A stretch of 64,000 bases of DNA. Origin: Gammaproteobacteria bacterium UBA2679 (GTDB lineage: Bacteria > Pseudomonadota > Gammaproteobacteria > Pseudomonadales > Oleiphilaceae). Below the pieces are notes generated by a model, which saw nothing but the letters and a program-made list of their open reading frames with translations, made no database searches and was not told the origin of the DNA. The translations under genes and the position numbers were made by a program. Of this stretch, positions 18,490-25,628 are shown piece by piece. Where the stretch lies: the NCBI GenBank assembly GCA_002354735.1, contig DEMD01000015.1, positions 333,304 to 397,303 of the forward strand. Direction: 5' to 3'. Positions within the stretch are counted from its first letter, which is position 1. Each line of letters opens with the position of its first letter.

Positions 18490-18538
18490 TGTGACGGATT
18501 CACAGTGTCTTGAATAAATATAGCAAAAGAAAACAATA
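18490..18538 (+). promoter_or_regulatory. Possible cynS promoter with adjacent TGTGA/TCACA dyad
   Basis: TGTGA at 18490-18494 and TCACA at 18500-18504 form a dyad with a 5-base spacer, one base short of the CRP/Vfr consensus. Next come TTGAAT at 18510-18515 and an A/T-rich candidate -10 (ACAATA, 18533-18538) 17 bases later, about 70 bases before cynS. The region is clearly more AT-rich than its surroundings. No LysR-type cynR is adjacent. Confidence 0.3.
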
Positions 18539-18605
18539 GCCTAGGAATTTCTCCGGGCTGGCACAGTTATAGCAAAACTCAGGGCTACCTCAATGGAGTA
18601 TGCCC

Positions 18606-19046
18606 ATGAAAAAAGTTGAACTCACAGAAGCGATCATCAATGCCAAGAAGGAAAAAGGCCTGTCCTGGGAAGCCATTGCCGATGCAGCTGGCAAGTCGGT
18701 GGTCTGGACGACGTCCGCCTGCCTGGGTATGAACAGCTTTCCTGAAGATACTGCGCAAGCTGTGCTCAAATTCCTGGATCTTCCCGCCGATCTCGTGCCG
18801 GACATGATGGCGTGCCCCCACAAGGCCTGGAACAAGGCCATACCGCAGGACCCGCTCGTTTATCGAATCTACGAGGTGATTGGTGTATACGGCGATACGC
18901 TCAAGGAAATCATCCACGAAAAGTTCGGCGACGGCATCATGAGCGCCATCGACTTTCATATGGACGTTCAGAAGGAGGAGCATCCAAAGGGGGATCGCGT
19001 TGTCATCACCATGAATGGCAAGTTCCTCAAGTACTCCGTCTGGTAG
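18606..19046 (+). CDS. cynS: Cyanate hydratase (cyanase)
   Basis: A 146-residue cyanase that converts cyanate and bicarbonate to ammonia and two CO2, giving detoxification and a nitrogen source. The N-terminal helical domain (about 1-75) resembles a DNA-binding fold but is structural. The C-terminal domain carries the catalytic residues: Arg in Y-R-I-Y-E-V, Glu two residues on, and Ser in I-M-S-A-I-D-F. The ATG at 18606 has GGAG seven bases upstream; the ATG at 18600 is too close to it. The protein is close to full length (E. coli 156) and active-site residues are intact. Neither cynT (carbonic anhydrase) nor cynX is adjacent. Confidence 0.96.
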   Translation: MKKVELTEAIINAKKEKGLSWEAIADAAGKSVVWTTSACLGMNSFPEDTAQAVLKFLDLPADLVPDMMACPHKAWNKAIPQDPLVYRIYEVIGVYGDTLKEIIHEKFGDGIMSAIDFHMDVQKEEHPKGDRVVITMNGKFLKYSVW

Positions 19047-19373
19047 GCCACGTCAGCAATCGCTGTTTCCTGCGGCAGCGATTGCGCCCACCGGCAATTC
19101 CATGCGTATCCCCATAACGATAAAGCACGATGCGTTCGGGGAGCCGCGATGCCGATACAGAACAGTGAGCACGATAGAAAATGAGTTCGCCGCGGCCACA
19201 CTTGATAACGACAGTCTGAATAACCGCACGACCGACCTGGTCCCTGATGCCCATATTTTCGTTGACGACAAAGCGCCATGGGTCAGTATCGATGATGGCT
19301 TGCCGCAGTACAGCGCAGGGCGAAACTCCGAGCGACTTCGTTAGCAACAATCACCCTCAGTCTGGAGAATTTC
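19047..19373. other. 327-base gap after cynS without a confident gene
   Basis: It holds a perfect 10-base-pair inverted repeat, GCAATCGCTG at 19056-19065 with CAGCGATTGC at 19076-19085 (loop of 10), nine bases after cynS; there is no T-run. Open frames exist on both strands (+ 19102-19344, 80 residues; - 19027-19350, 107 residues). Neither has a ribosome site, a recognisable motif or a convincing composition, so I do not call either. A decayed gene is possible. Confidence 0.5.
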
Positions 19374-20063
19374 ATGAGCGACAAAGTCATACTCATCACT
19401 GGTGCCTCGTCCGGCATCGGCGCGGCCACTGCGCGTGCAGCCTCAAAAGCCGGCTATCGCGTCGCACTGGCGGCGCGTTCAGAAGACAAGCTGAAGTCTC
19501 TGCAGCAGGAGCTGGGTGGCGAGGAACGCGCACTTGCGCTGACCTGTGACGTTCAGGACATGGCCGCACAGAAAGACATGGTGGCGAAAACACTGGAGCA
19601 CTTCGGCAAGCTGGATGTCGTATTTGCTAACGCAGGAAGAGGTGGCTCATCAGGTGGCTTCAGCAAAGCCGATCACGAAAGCTGGCGCGACATGATCCTC
19701 ACCAATGTGTATGGCGTGGGACTTACTGTGCAGGCGGCGTTACCAGCTCTGAAGAAGTCGAAGGGGCACATGGTGCTTACCGGGTCGGTGGCCGGTCGTC
19801 TCACTATACCGGGCTCGATGTATAGCGCCACCAAATGGGCCGTCTCTGCGATCGGCTACGGCCTGAAGGAAGAAGTACGCGGCACCGGGGTCAGGGTGAC
19901 CCTCATCGAGCCGGGCATGGTCGATACCGCCTTTTTCGATGAGAAGCCGGAGAACGCGCTCGAGCCGAACGACATCGCTGAGGCCGTCATGTATGCGATT
20001 TCTCAACCGCCGCATGTGGACGTGAATGAGATCATGGTGCGGCCTACGCCCAAGATCGAATAG
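19374..20063 (+). CDS. Short-chain dehydrogenase/reductase (SDR)
   Basis: A 229-residue classical SDR, NAD(P)-dependent. The cofactor motif is T-G-A-S-S-G-I-G near residue 9, N-A-G-R-G-G stabilises the core sheet, the catalytic Ser is in L-T-G-S-V-A-G and the catalytic Tyr and Lys are in Y-S-A-T-K-W. The family also shows E-P-G-M-V-D-T near residue 183. Similar proteins are annotated as serine- or ribitol-type dehydrogenases, but the substrate cannot be inferred. GGAGAA precedes the ATG. It is monocistronic and convergent with the helicase gene. Confidence 0.9.
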   Translation: MSDKVILITGASSGIGAATARAASKAGYRVALAARSEDKLKSLQQELGGEERALALTCDVQDMAAQKDMVAKTLEHFGKLDVVFANAGRGGSSGGFSKADHESWRDMILTNVYGVGLTVQAALPALKKSKGHMVLTGSVAGRLTIPGSMYSATKWAVSAIGYGLKEEVRGTGVRVTLIEPGMVDTAFFDEKPENALEPNDIAEAVMYAISQPPHVDVNEIMVRPTPKIE

Positions 20064-20087
20064 TCTTCACGGCTCGATGAATGAGTG

Positions 20088-21611
20088 CTAGTGCAGCTGA
20101 CTATCCGACTTGCCTTCGAGCCAGGCTCGAGTCTGTTCGGGATCACTGTCCTGTTCAGGCTCGACAGCAATACCTGCAGCCTTGTAGAACTGCAGCACCT
20201 TCTGATCTACCCGAACGTCCGACATTGAAATCGGTCTCACCAGCCTGATGCCATCAAGCGTTCTGCAGCGAGATAGCGCGACGTAGGTCTGCCCTTCGCA
20301 GAAGGCGCCACTGCCAAGATCGATAGTCACCTCATCCAGCGACATGCCCTGCGCCTTGTGGATGGTGATAGCCCAGCCAAGGTTTAGCGGAAACTGCTGA
20401 AAGCTGCCGATGATGTCGCGTTCGATCCGCATGGTTTCGTAGTCATAGGTGTAGCGGTAGCGATTCCAGCTTTCACGGCTCACCAATACCACATTGTCGG
20501 TTCGGTCCTTTTTCACCCGAATCGAATCAGCTTCGAAGCCGACGACCACGCCCGTGTCGCCGTTGATATATTCCGGCAGCTTGTTCTTCAGGAAGATGAC
20601 CTTCGCGCCGACCTTGAGCTCTAACAGCGGTGGTACGGCGAGGCTCCATTTATCGAGGGGGATATGGCCGGTGACACTGGCTTCGAAATGTCGTAGCTCG
20701 TTGTCGAGGGCATTAAGCTGGCGGAGGTTAATGGCGGTAGCGACCGCATTAGTGGGCACCAGTGTCAACGGCGAGCCTTCGGCTTCTGCCGCATCGTCGC
20801 CAAGCCTGTCCCGGTAGCAGCTGCGGTTCAACAAGGCCACCGAGTCACGGTGCTCATGATTGAGGCGGATATGATCGAGCGCTTGAATGAAGCGCAAGTC
20901 ACTTTGCCTGCGAACACGTTTCAGGACCACCGGCAGCAGCCCAGCCTGCAGTGCTTCCGCAGAGAAAAAATAATGCGTGCGATAGCGATGCGAAAAATAC
21001 ACAGCCTCCTCTCTCGTCGATACGACCGGGGGCAGCTGCAGGAGATCACCGACGAAGAGCACGCTTACGCCACCAAAGGGGGCCTCATTGCGCCTGGCGC
21101 TCTGCAAGGTCCTGTCCATGGCATCGACGATGTTTGGTAGCACCATCGAGACTTCATCAATGATGAGATACTTGAGCTTCGACAACACAGCCTTGCGTTC
21201 CGGCCGCTGAACATAGTCCCGGTCAGGATCGATCGGTTCGGCTGGCAGGCTGAAGAAGCTGTGGATGGTGGCGCCGCCAATATTCACCGCTGCAATTGCG
21301 GTAGGTGCCAGAACCGCGCAATCGTCGAGCTCACGCACCAGCCAGCGGACCAGGGTCGACTTTCCCGTGCCTGCCTTGCCAGTCAGGAACAGCGCCGGCA
21401 CGCCCTGGCGCATGGCCTCGGCTACAAATTCGTACTCAGGGAGGATGTCGATGTTGCCCAGTGGCTCATCGCCGTGGGAGTAGCGCTTGGCGACAGCACG
21501 GCCTTTTTCGGGAATGATGCGCTCCTGCACGCTCGCCACATCGATCCGCTCCAGCGCATCGCTGCCGAGTTTGGACTTGGCCAGCTTGGCCATATCGTCC
21601 CAGATACTCAT
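20088..21611 (-). CDS. PIF1/RecD-like AAA superfamily-1 helicase
   Basis: A 507-residue SF1B-type helicase. Walker A is L-T-G-K-A-G-T-G-K-S-T (about residue 76); motif II is L-I-I-D-E-V-S-M-V; the PIF1-type P-F-G-G-V-S-V-L-F-V-G-D-L-L-Q-L-P-P follows; C-terminal motifs include W-A-I-T-I-H-K-A-Q-G and Y-V-A-L-S-R-C-R. These helicases unwind DNA 5'-3', and PIF1 relatives resolve G-quadruplex or stalled-fork structures. Many bacteria carry one such accessory copy. The C-terminal 40 residues are charged and without recognised motif. No mobile-element genes are nearby, so it appears chromosomal housekeeping or accessory repair rather than phage. No clear ribosome site. Confidence 0.88.
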   Translation of the reverse strand: MSIWDDMAKLAKSKLGSDALERIDVASVQERIIPEKGRAVAKRYSHGDEPLGNIDILPEYEFVAEAMRQGVPALFLTGKAGTGKSTLVRWLVRELDDCAVLAPTAIAAVNIGGATIHSFFSLPAEPIDPDRDYVQRPERKAVLSKLKYLIIDEVSMVLPNIVDAMDRTLQSARRNEAPFGGVSVLFVGDLLQLPPVVSTREEAVYFSHRYRTHYFFSAEALQAGLLPVVLKRVRRQSDLRFIQALDHIRLNHEHRDSVALLNRSCYRDRLGDDAAEAEGSPLTLVPTNAVATAINLRQLNALDNELRHFEASVTGHIPLDKWSLAVPPLLELKVGAKVIFLKNKLPEYINGDTGVVVGFEADSIRVKKDRTDNVVLVSRESWNRYRYTYDYETMRIERDIIGSFQQFPLNLGWAITIHKAQGMSLDEVTIDLGSGAFCEGQTYVALSRCRTLDGIRLVRPISMSDVRVDQKVLQFYKAAGIAVEPEQDSDPEQTRAWLEGKSDSQLH

Positions 21612-21720
21612 TTCAAGAGGCCCCGTTATTTTCGCCGTTCAGGCGTGCAAGCATACCGGACTGCTGCGGTCATTGGCCAAAGCTTGCTCAGAATTATACA
21701 GGGTTCGAGATATCAAGCGT

Positions 21721-23268
21721 TCAGAAGTAGTAGGTCACTCGACCAGTGGCGCGCGTGTCCATGCCCTTATACTCGGATCGCTGAGTCAGTGGTTTACCGA
21801 TTTCAAGGAAAGCAGAGAATGCATCAGCCAACAGGCGCAGTCCCGCGCCTGCACCGGCAGCCGACTCGCTGGTATCGCTCACGTTTTCTCGAGCTGATGC
21901 GATGCCGTAATAGACATAGGGTACCGCACGCCCGACCTGAGCAAGACCTGTATCGAAGCTACGGCGTAGCTCGGTCCTGGCCCCCAGGCCCGAGTCACCA
22001 CTGAATTCTCCGGCTTCATAGGCGTTGAAGAAAGCTCCACCGCCCATCGAGAAGCGTTGTGAATAAGGCAGTTCCTGGCCCGAGAGCTGCCCTGCAATAT
22101 CCAGTTTCAAGGAGAATCCAGCTGGCAGCGTTTTCCAGATCGTGTGCTCGATACTGATGAGTTGAAACGACAGGTCCAGCGTCTCATCCGAGAATAGATC
22201 CTTGCGACGTGCACCGAATTCATCAAGACCGAGCCGGAAATTGAGGTCTGTCATGAATGCCAGTGAAGCGGAGCCTGAGATGTATTTTGCACCCAGATCC
22301 ACCATTCTCAGCTGTTCGTCGAGTGACACCAGTCCGAACTCTTCCCTTTGGTAGTTTCGCAGTGAAAGGGCCAGGTAAAAGTCGATGTCCTCATCCCGGG
22401 TAGTCCGATAGTCATGCACGTATTTGAGCCGGCTCCAGTCACGCCTGTATCGCGTCCCCTTGCTTGCAAACTCATCTTGAGGCACTGCACGTGCCTTACT
22501 GAAATCGAAGTGGAGCCTGTCCGAACCTGACGTCGGTATGGTGGTGCCAGCGCCAAAGTTTCCATATCCGTCAGTTTCAATGGTATGCAGGGCTGTGAGA
22601 TAAAGTTCGCTCAACTGCGGAATAGGATTGGCTACTACGAGCGTGGCGCCGGCCATATGCCGACCCAGAGACTGGCTGCCCTCCGCTGTGTACATCAGTT
22701 CTCCGCTAACGCTCGGCCGAGGGCTGACTTCAAGACGATATCGGGATGTCCTGTCGGCAGGCGTTACGAGCCTGATGTCCAGCTGAATATCGAGGGTGGA
22801 CTGCACATCAGCGCGGAAGCTGTCGATATCATCAGCGGAAACCGGCTGCAACGACTGTAGTGCCTGTATCTGCCGCTGAATATCAGCAATCTGGCCCGGG
22901 CTTAGGCCGGGGGTGGCGACCTCGGTGACCTGTGGCTCGATGATCTGCAGCGTAATGATGTTTGGCCCTGCACCAGTTTCTTTACCGGTTTTCATGATGA
23001 CAGCGGGCTGCAAAAACCCAGCTGCGGTGTAGAGCGCCTTCACCCTCGCCTGCAGAGCCTGCTCCTCGGCAAATGTGCGCGCTCGACCCAGGCTTTCTGC
23101 GTAGGCCGGCAGAAGCTCTTCGCTCGAAAAAGCGGTGACATCACCGAGAATGACTGCAGCGATCACGCTGGAGGATTTCTCAGGCGTCACCAGAGCAGTG
23201 GCCGACGCTGGCCATGCGACAGCAAGTGCTAGCAGCAATGGGACACAATAAGAAACGAATATCTTCAT
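21721..23268 (-). CDS. TpsB (ShlB/FhaC-like) outer-membrane secretion protein
   Basis: A 515-residue outer-membrane protein. It has a signal peptide (about 1-22), an N-terminal helical and POTRA-like region (about 30-200) with the linker pattern L-S-P-G-Q-I-A-D-I-Q-R-Q-I-Q, then a beta-rich barrel to the C-terminus, which ends in the aromatic Y-Y-F expected of barrels. Near residue 410 the segment S-M-G-G-G-A-F-F-N-A-Y and E-F-S-G-D-S-G-L-G occupies the place of the conserved loop of ShlB/FhaC proteins. TpsB proteins export large TpsA adhesins or haemolysins; no TpsA-like gene is present here. Divergent from the FecR genes 120 bases away. The family call is good; the cargo is unknown. The start at 23268 is chosen because the signal peptide begins there. 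Confidence 0.75.
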   Translation of the reverse strand: MKIFVSYCVPLLLALAVAWPASATALVTPEKSSSVIAAVILGDVTAFSSEELLPAYAESLGRARTFAEEQALQARVKALYTAAGFLQPAVIMKTGKETGAGPNIITLQIIEPQVTEVATPGLSPGQIADIQRQIQALQSLQPVSADDIDSFRADVQSTLDIQLDIRLVTPADRTSRYRLEVSPRPSVSGELMYTAEGSQSLGRHMAGATLVVANPIPQLSELYLTALHTIETDGYGNFGAGTTIPTSGSDRLHFDFSKARAVPQDEFASKGTRYRRDWSRLKYVHDYRTTRDEDIDFYLALSLRNYQREEFGLVSLDEQLRMVDLGAKYISGSASLAFMTDLNFRLGLDEFGARRKDLFSDETLDLSFQLISIEHTIWKTLPAGFSLKLDIAGQLSGQELPYSQRFSMGGGAFFNAYEAGEFSGDSGLGARTELRRSFDTGLAQVGRAVPYVYYGIASARENVSDTSESAAGAGAGLRLLADAFSAFLEIGKPLTQRSEYKGMDTRATGRVTYYF

Positions 23269-23387
23269 GAGTGCTTCAGGTCGGTGGTTTATCCTTGTGC
23301 ACAGACTAGCCATACCAGCAGCGCTTAGCTGTAATGAATTGTTGTAGAAAGGAAAGCCGAAGTTTCAATCCTAATCTGGTATACAAA

Positions 23388-24320
23388 ATGAGTGCTCATT
23401 GCCTGTCCGGAAACGGCTTCCCTGCATCGCGACGGTGTTTTGTCGGCGTATGCCTTTGGAGCTGGTCCATGCTGGCCATGGCAGAGCCATTGGGCGTAGC
23501 AGCGCTTGAAGGCCTTGCCGAGTACAGAAGCGACGCCTCTCCCACCTGGCGGAGCCTGGAAGCCGACAGCAGCCTGGAGCTCCCGGTGGAGATCAGAACT
23601 ACCAGCGGTGCCAGCGTCGTGCTTCAGCAGGCAGGTTCGAGGTTCACATTGAAGCCTGAGACCCGTTTGAGTTTTTCTGGGGAACACTCCGGCGGTGATG
23701 GTCTCATCAGTCGCATCAAGCAATGGATCGGTACCGCTTTCTATAACATCGAAAGGCAGCCGGATGCCTTGAGTGTAGAGACGCCGTTCCTGGTGTCCAC
23801 CATCAAGGGTACCCAGTTTGTCATCGTCACCACAGAGAAGGAAAGCTTTGTAACGCTGACCGAAGGCTCGCTGCAGGTGCTGGATCTGGCCACGGGTGAA
23901 CAGTTCATGATTCAGCCTGGTGAGATTACGGGTTCCTCTTCTGGCCAGGTCAGTGCAAGAACTTACCAGCCCAGCGCAAGCACGCCTGCGGCGGCGACTC
24001 CCGAGCCGGAACGAGTGATCGACGATACAGGTGTCTTGGGACTGAGCGACCGGGGCAAAGGATTCGAAAGGGCCGTGCAAGGCATTCAGGAAATACGAAC
24101 CGAGCAACGAGTTACGGCAGAGCGCCGGGCGGATACGCCGGACGGACCGGAGAAGCCAGGCTCAGGCGGGCAGCCTGAGGGTCCTGGCAGCGGTAGCGGC
24201 CAGAACCGCGACGATCGCCAGGAAGATCCGATGCCAGGATTGGTACCTAAGCCTGGAAACGGAGATATGCCCGGTTCAGGTGACGACGATGATGATGATG
24301 ACGACGATGGGGATGACTGA
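23388..24320 (+). CDS. FecR-domain exported protein with Asp-rich tail (copy 1)
   Basis: A 310-residue protein from the ATG at 23388; an ATG at 23334 would add 18 residues, and neither start has a good ribosome site. A signal peptide (cleavage near L-A-M-A) is followed by a FecR domain (about residues 40-190), which contains L-S-V-E-T-P-F-L-V-S-T-I-K-G-T-Q-F-V-I. Next comes a conserved helix D-R-G-K-G-F-E-R-A-V-Q-G-I-Q-E-I-R, then a Gly/Pro/Asp-rich disordered segment ending in a run of Asp. In iron transport FecR is a membrane anti-sigma regulator. Here there is no sigma factor and no membrane helix after the domain, so this is a secreted or periplasmic protein. A paralogue follows with stop and start adjacent. 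Confidence 0.8.
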   Translation: MSAHCLSGNGFPASRRCFVGVCLWSWSMLAMAEPLGVAALEGLAEYRSDASPTWRSLEADSSLELPVEIRTTSGASVVLQQAGSRFTLKPETRLSFSGEHSGGDGLISRIKQWIGTAFYNIERQPDALSVETPFLVSTIKGTQFVIVTTEKESFVTLTEGSLQVLDLATGEQFMIQPGEITGSSSGQVSARTYQPSASTPAAATPEPERVIDDTGVLGLSDRGKGFERAVQGIQEIRTEQRVTAERRADTPDGPEKPGSGGQPEGPGSGSGQNRDDRQEDPMPGLVPKPGNGDMPGSGDDDDDDDDDGDD

Positions 24321-25604
24321 GTGAACATTGAAAGCTTGAGAAATGCCACCGGCTGCTCGGGTGAAGCATCGACGTCGACCGTGGTTCATGCGGTATCCGG
24401 GAGGCGAAAGCGTCTCCTTGCACGTCTGACAGGTCATTGGATGGCGGTATTGAGCGTGGCATGTATCAGCGCGCTCGCATCTGCTGAAGCGCTGCTCGTT
24501 GAACGTGCTGGTGCCAATGTTGAGTACCGTCATACAGCGAAAGACAGCTGGCAATCATTGGCTGCTGGCAGCAGCCTTACTCTGCCTGTAGAAGTGAGAA
24601 CGTTGGCTGGGGCCGAGGCCGTCATCAGCCAGTCTGGTTCGACGTTTTCACTCAAGCCGGACACGCACCTCAGCTTCAAAGGGCGCAGTAATGAAAATAA
24701 CGGGCTGGTAGCCCGGGTCAAGCAGTGGATCGGCACTGCGTTTTACAAGATCGAGCGTCAACCGGACGAGTTCAGCGTTGAGACACCGTTTCTGGTATCG
24801 ACCGTCAAAGGCACGCAATTCGTAATCGTTTCGACTGAGGCGGATTCCTTCGTGACATTGACTGAAGGCTCTCTTCAGGTGCTTGATCTCGATACCGGGA
24901 ATTCGCAGATGATCGCTCCAGGTGAGATCGCGGGATCATCAGCAGGAGAGGCGAAACCGCGCACTTACAATCAACAGAATCCGCAGGCGTCTGCAACGGG
25001 TACAGCTGATGCCTCATCAGGCAGCCCTGCCGCTGCCTCCGGGCAGCAGGCACCTGTAAACGCGTCGTCCGACAAATCAAAAGGGTCTCAAGGCCAGTCA
25101 ACGGCACCGGGGCAGACTACCGCTCCAGTATCGCAGACTTTACCCGGTAGAGGGTCTGAGCGTGGGCAGGGCAGGGACACGGACAGGGGGCGGGGCTTTG
25201 CAGCGGCTCTCGAAGCTATCGATGAAGTACGTGCCGAACAGATTCAAACGCGCGATACGCGTAATGACCGTCCCTTGAGCAAGGAAGATATCAGAGCCGC
25301 TAGGGAAGATGCGGCAAAAGGTAGCAAGGGTGACCGTTCAGATCGCGATGACAAGGGGCCAGGTAATGGCAATGGCAAGCCTGATCGAGATGACACGGAT
25401 GCAGGTAATGGCAATGGCAAGCCTGATCGCGATGACAAGGGTCCAGATCCTGAGAAAGGCAAGCCTGAGCGAGATGATCTCAAACCTGAAGATGGTAAGG
25501 GTAAAGGCAATCCGCGAGAGAAAGACAAGTACAGGGATCGCGATCGCGATAAAGACAAGGGTGGTCGCCGAGATGATGACGATGACGATGATGACGACGA
25601 CTGA
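24321..25604 (+). CDS. FecR-domain exported protein with tandem repeats and Asp-rich tail (copy 2)
   Basis: A 427-residue paralogue of the preceding gene, starting GTG directly after its TGA. It has a hydrophobic segment near residues 35-50 that can serve as signal peptide (cleavage after A-S-A or A-E-A). Its FecR domain is very similar to that of copy 1: both read Q-W-I-G-T-A-F-Y-x-I-E-R-Q-P-D and S-V-E-T-P-F-L-V-S-T. After a Ser/Thr/Gln/Pro-rich linker, the shared helix D-R-G-R-G-F-A-A-A-L-E-A-I follows, then four 14-residue repeats beginning D-R-D-D or E-R-D-D and ending in K-P or K-G, and a tail of ten Asp. The tail codons are nearly pure GAC/GAT. This suggests a long, charged, perhaps calcium-binding exported protein. 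Function unknown. Confidence 0.82.
   Translation: MNIESLRNATGCSGEASTSTVVHAVSGRRKRLLARLTGHWMAVLSVACISALASAEALLVERAGANVEYRHTAKDSWQSLAAGSSLTLPVEVRTLAGAEAVISQSGSTFSLKPDTHLSFKGRSNENNGLVARVKQWIGTAFYKIERQPDEFSVETPFLVSTVKGTQFVIVSTEADSFVTLTEGSLQVLDLDTGNSQMIAPGEIAGSSAGEAKPRTYNQQNPQASATGTADASSGSPAAASGQQAPVNASSDKSKGSQGQSTAPGQTTAPVSQTLPGRGSERGQGRDTDRGRGFAAALEAIDEVRAEQIQTRDTRNDRPLSKEDIRAAREDAAKGSKGDRSDRDDKGPGNGNGKPDRDDTDAGNGNGKPDRDDKGPDPEKGKPERDDLKPEDGKGKGNPREKDKYRDRDRDKDKGGRRDDDDDDDDDD
25341..25508 (+). repeat. Four tandem 42-base repeats inside the second FecR gene
   Basis: Units start at 25341, 25383, 25425 and 25467, each 42 bases and 14 codons. The first two are nearly identical (GGTAATGGCAATGGCAAGCC shared exactly). 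The third and fourth diverge but keep the D/E-R-D-D start and the period. This coding minisatellite could expand or contract without shifting the frame. Confidence 0.85.
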
Positions 25605-25628
25605 TAGTCTGCTGCCGCTGGTCCGAAG

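Noticed and set aside
19102..19344. 80-residue open frame in the gap after cynS
   Set aside because: No ribosome site, no motif, and a similar-length frame exists on the opposite strand; codon pattern not convincing.
21261..22004. 247-residue open frame antisense to the helicase and TpsB genes
   Set aside because: It crosses the start of the helicase and the end of the TpsB gene; no family resemblance and no ribosome site.
24286..24317. GAT/GAC run at the end of FecR1 as a possible CRISPR or simple-repeat element
   Set aside because: It is coding for an Asp-rich tail, as is the one near 25575; no spacer-repeat structure.
23388..25604. Twin FecR genes as classical FecIR iron-signalling anti-sigma factors
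   Set aside because: No ECF sigma factor, no TonB receptor and no membrane helix placed before the FecR domain other than a signal peptide.
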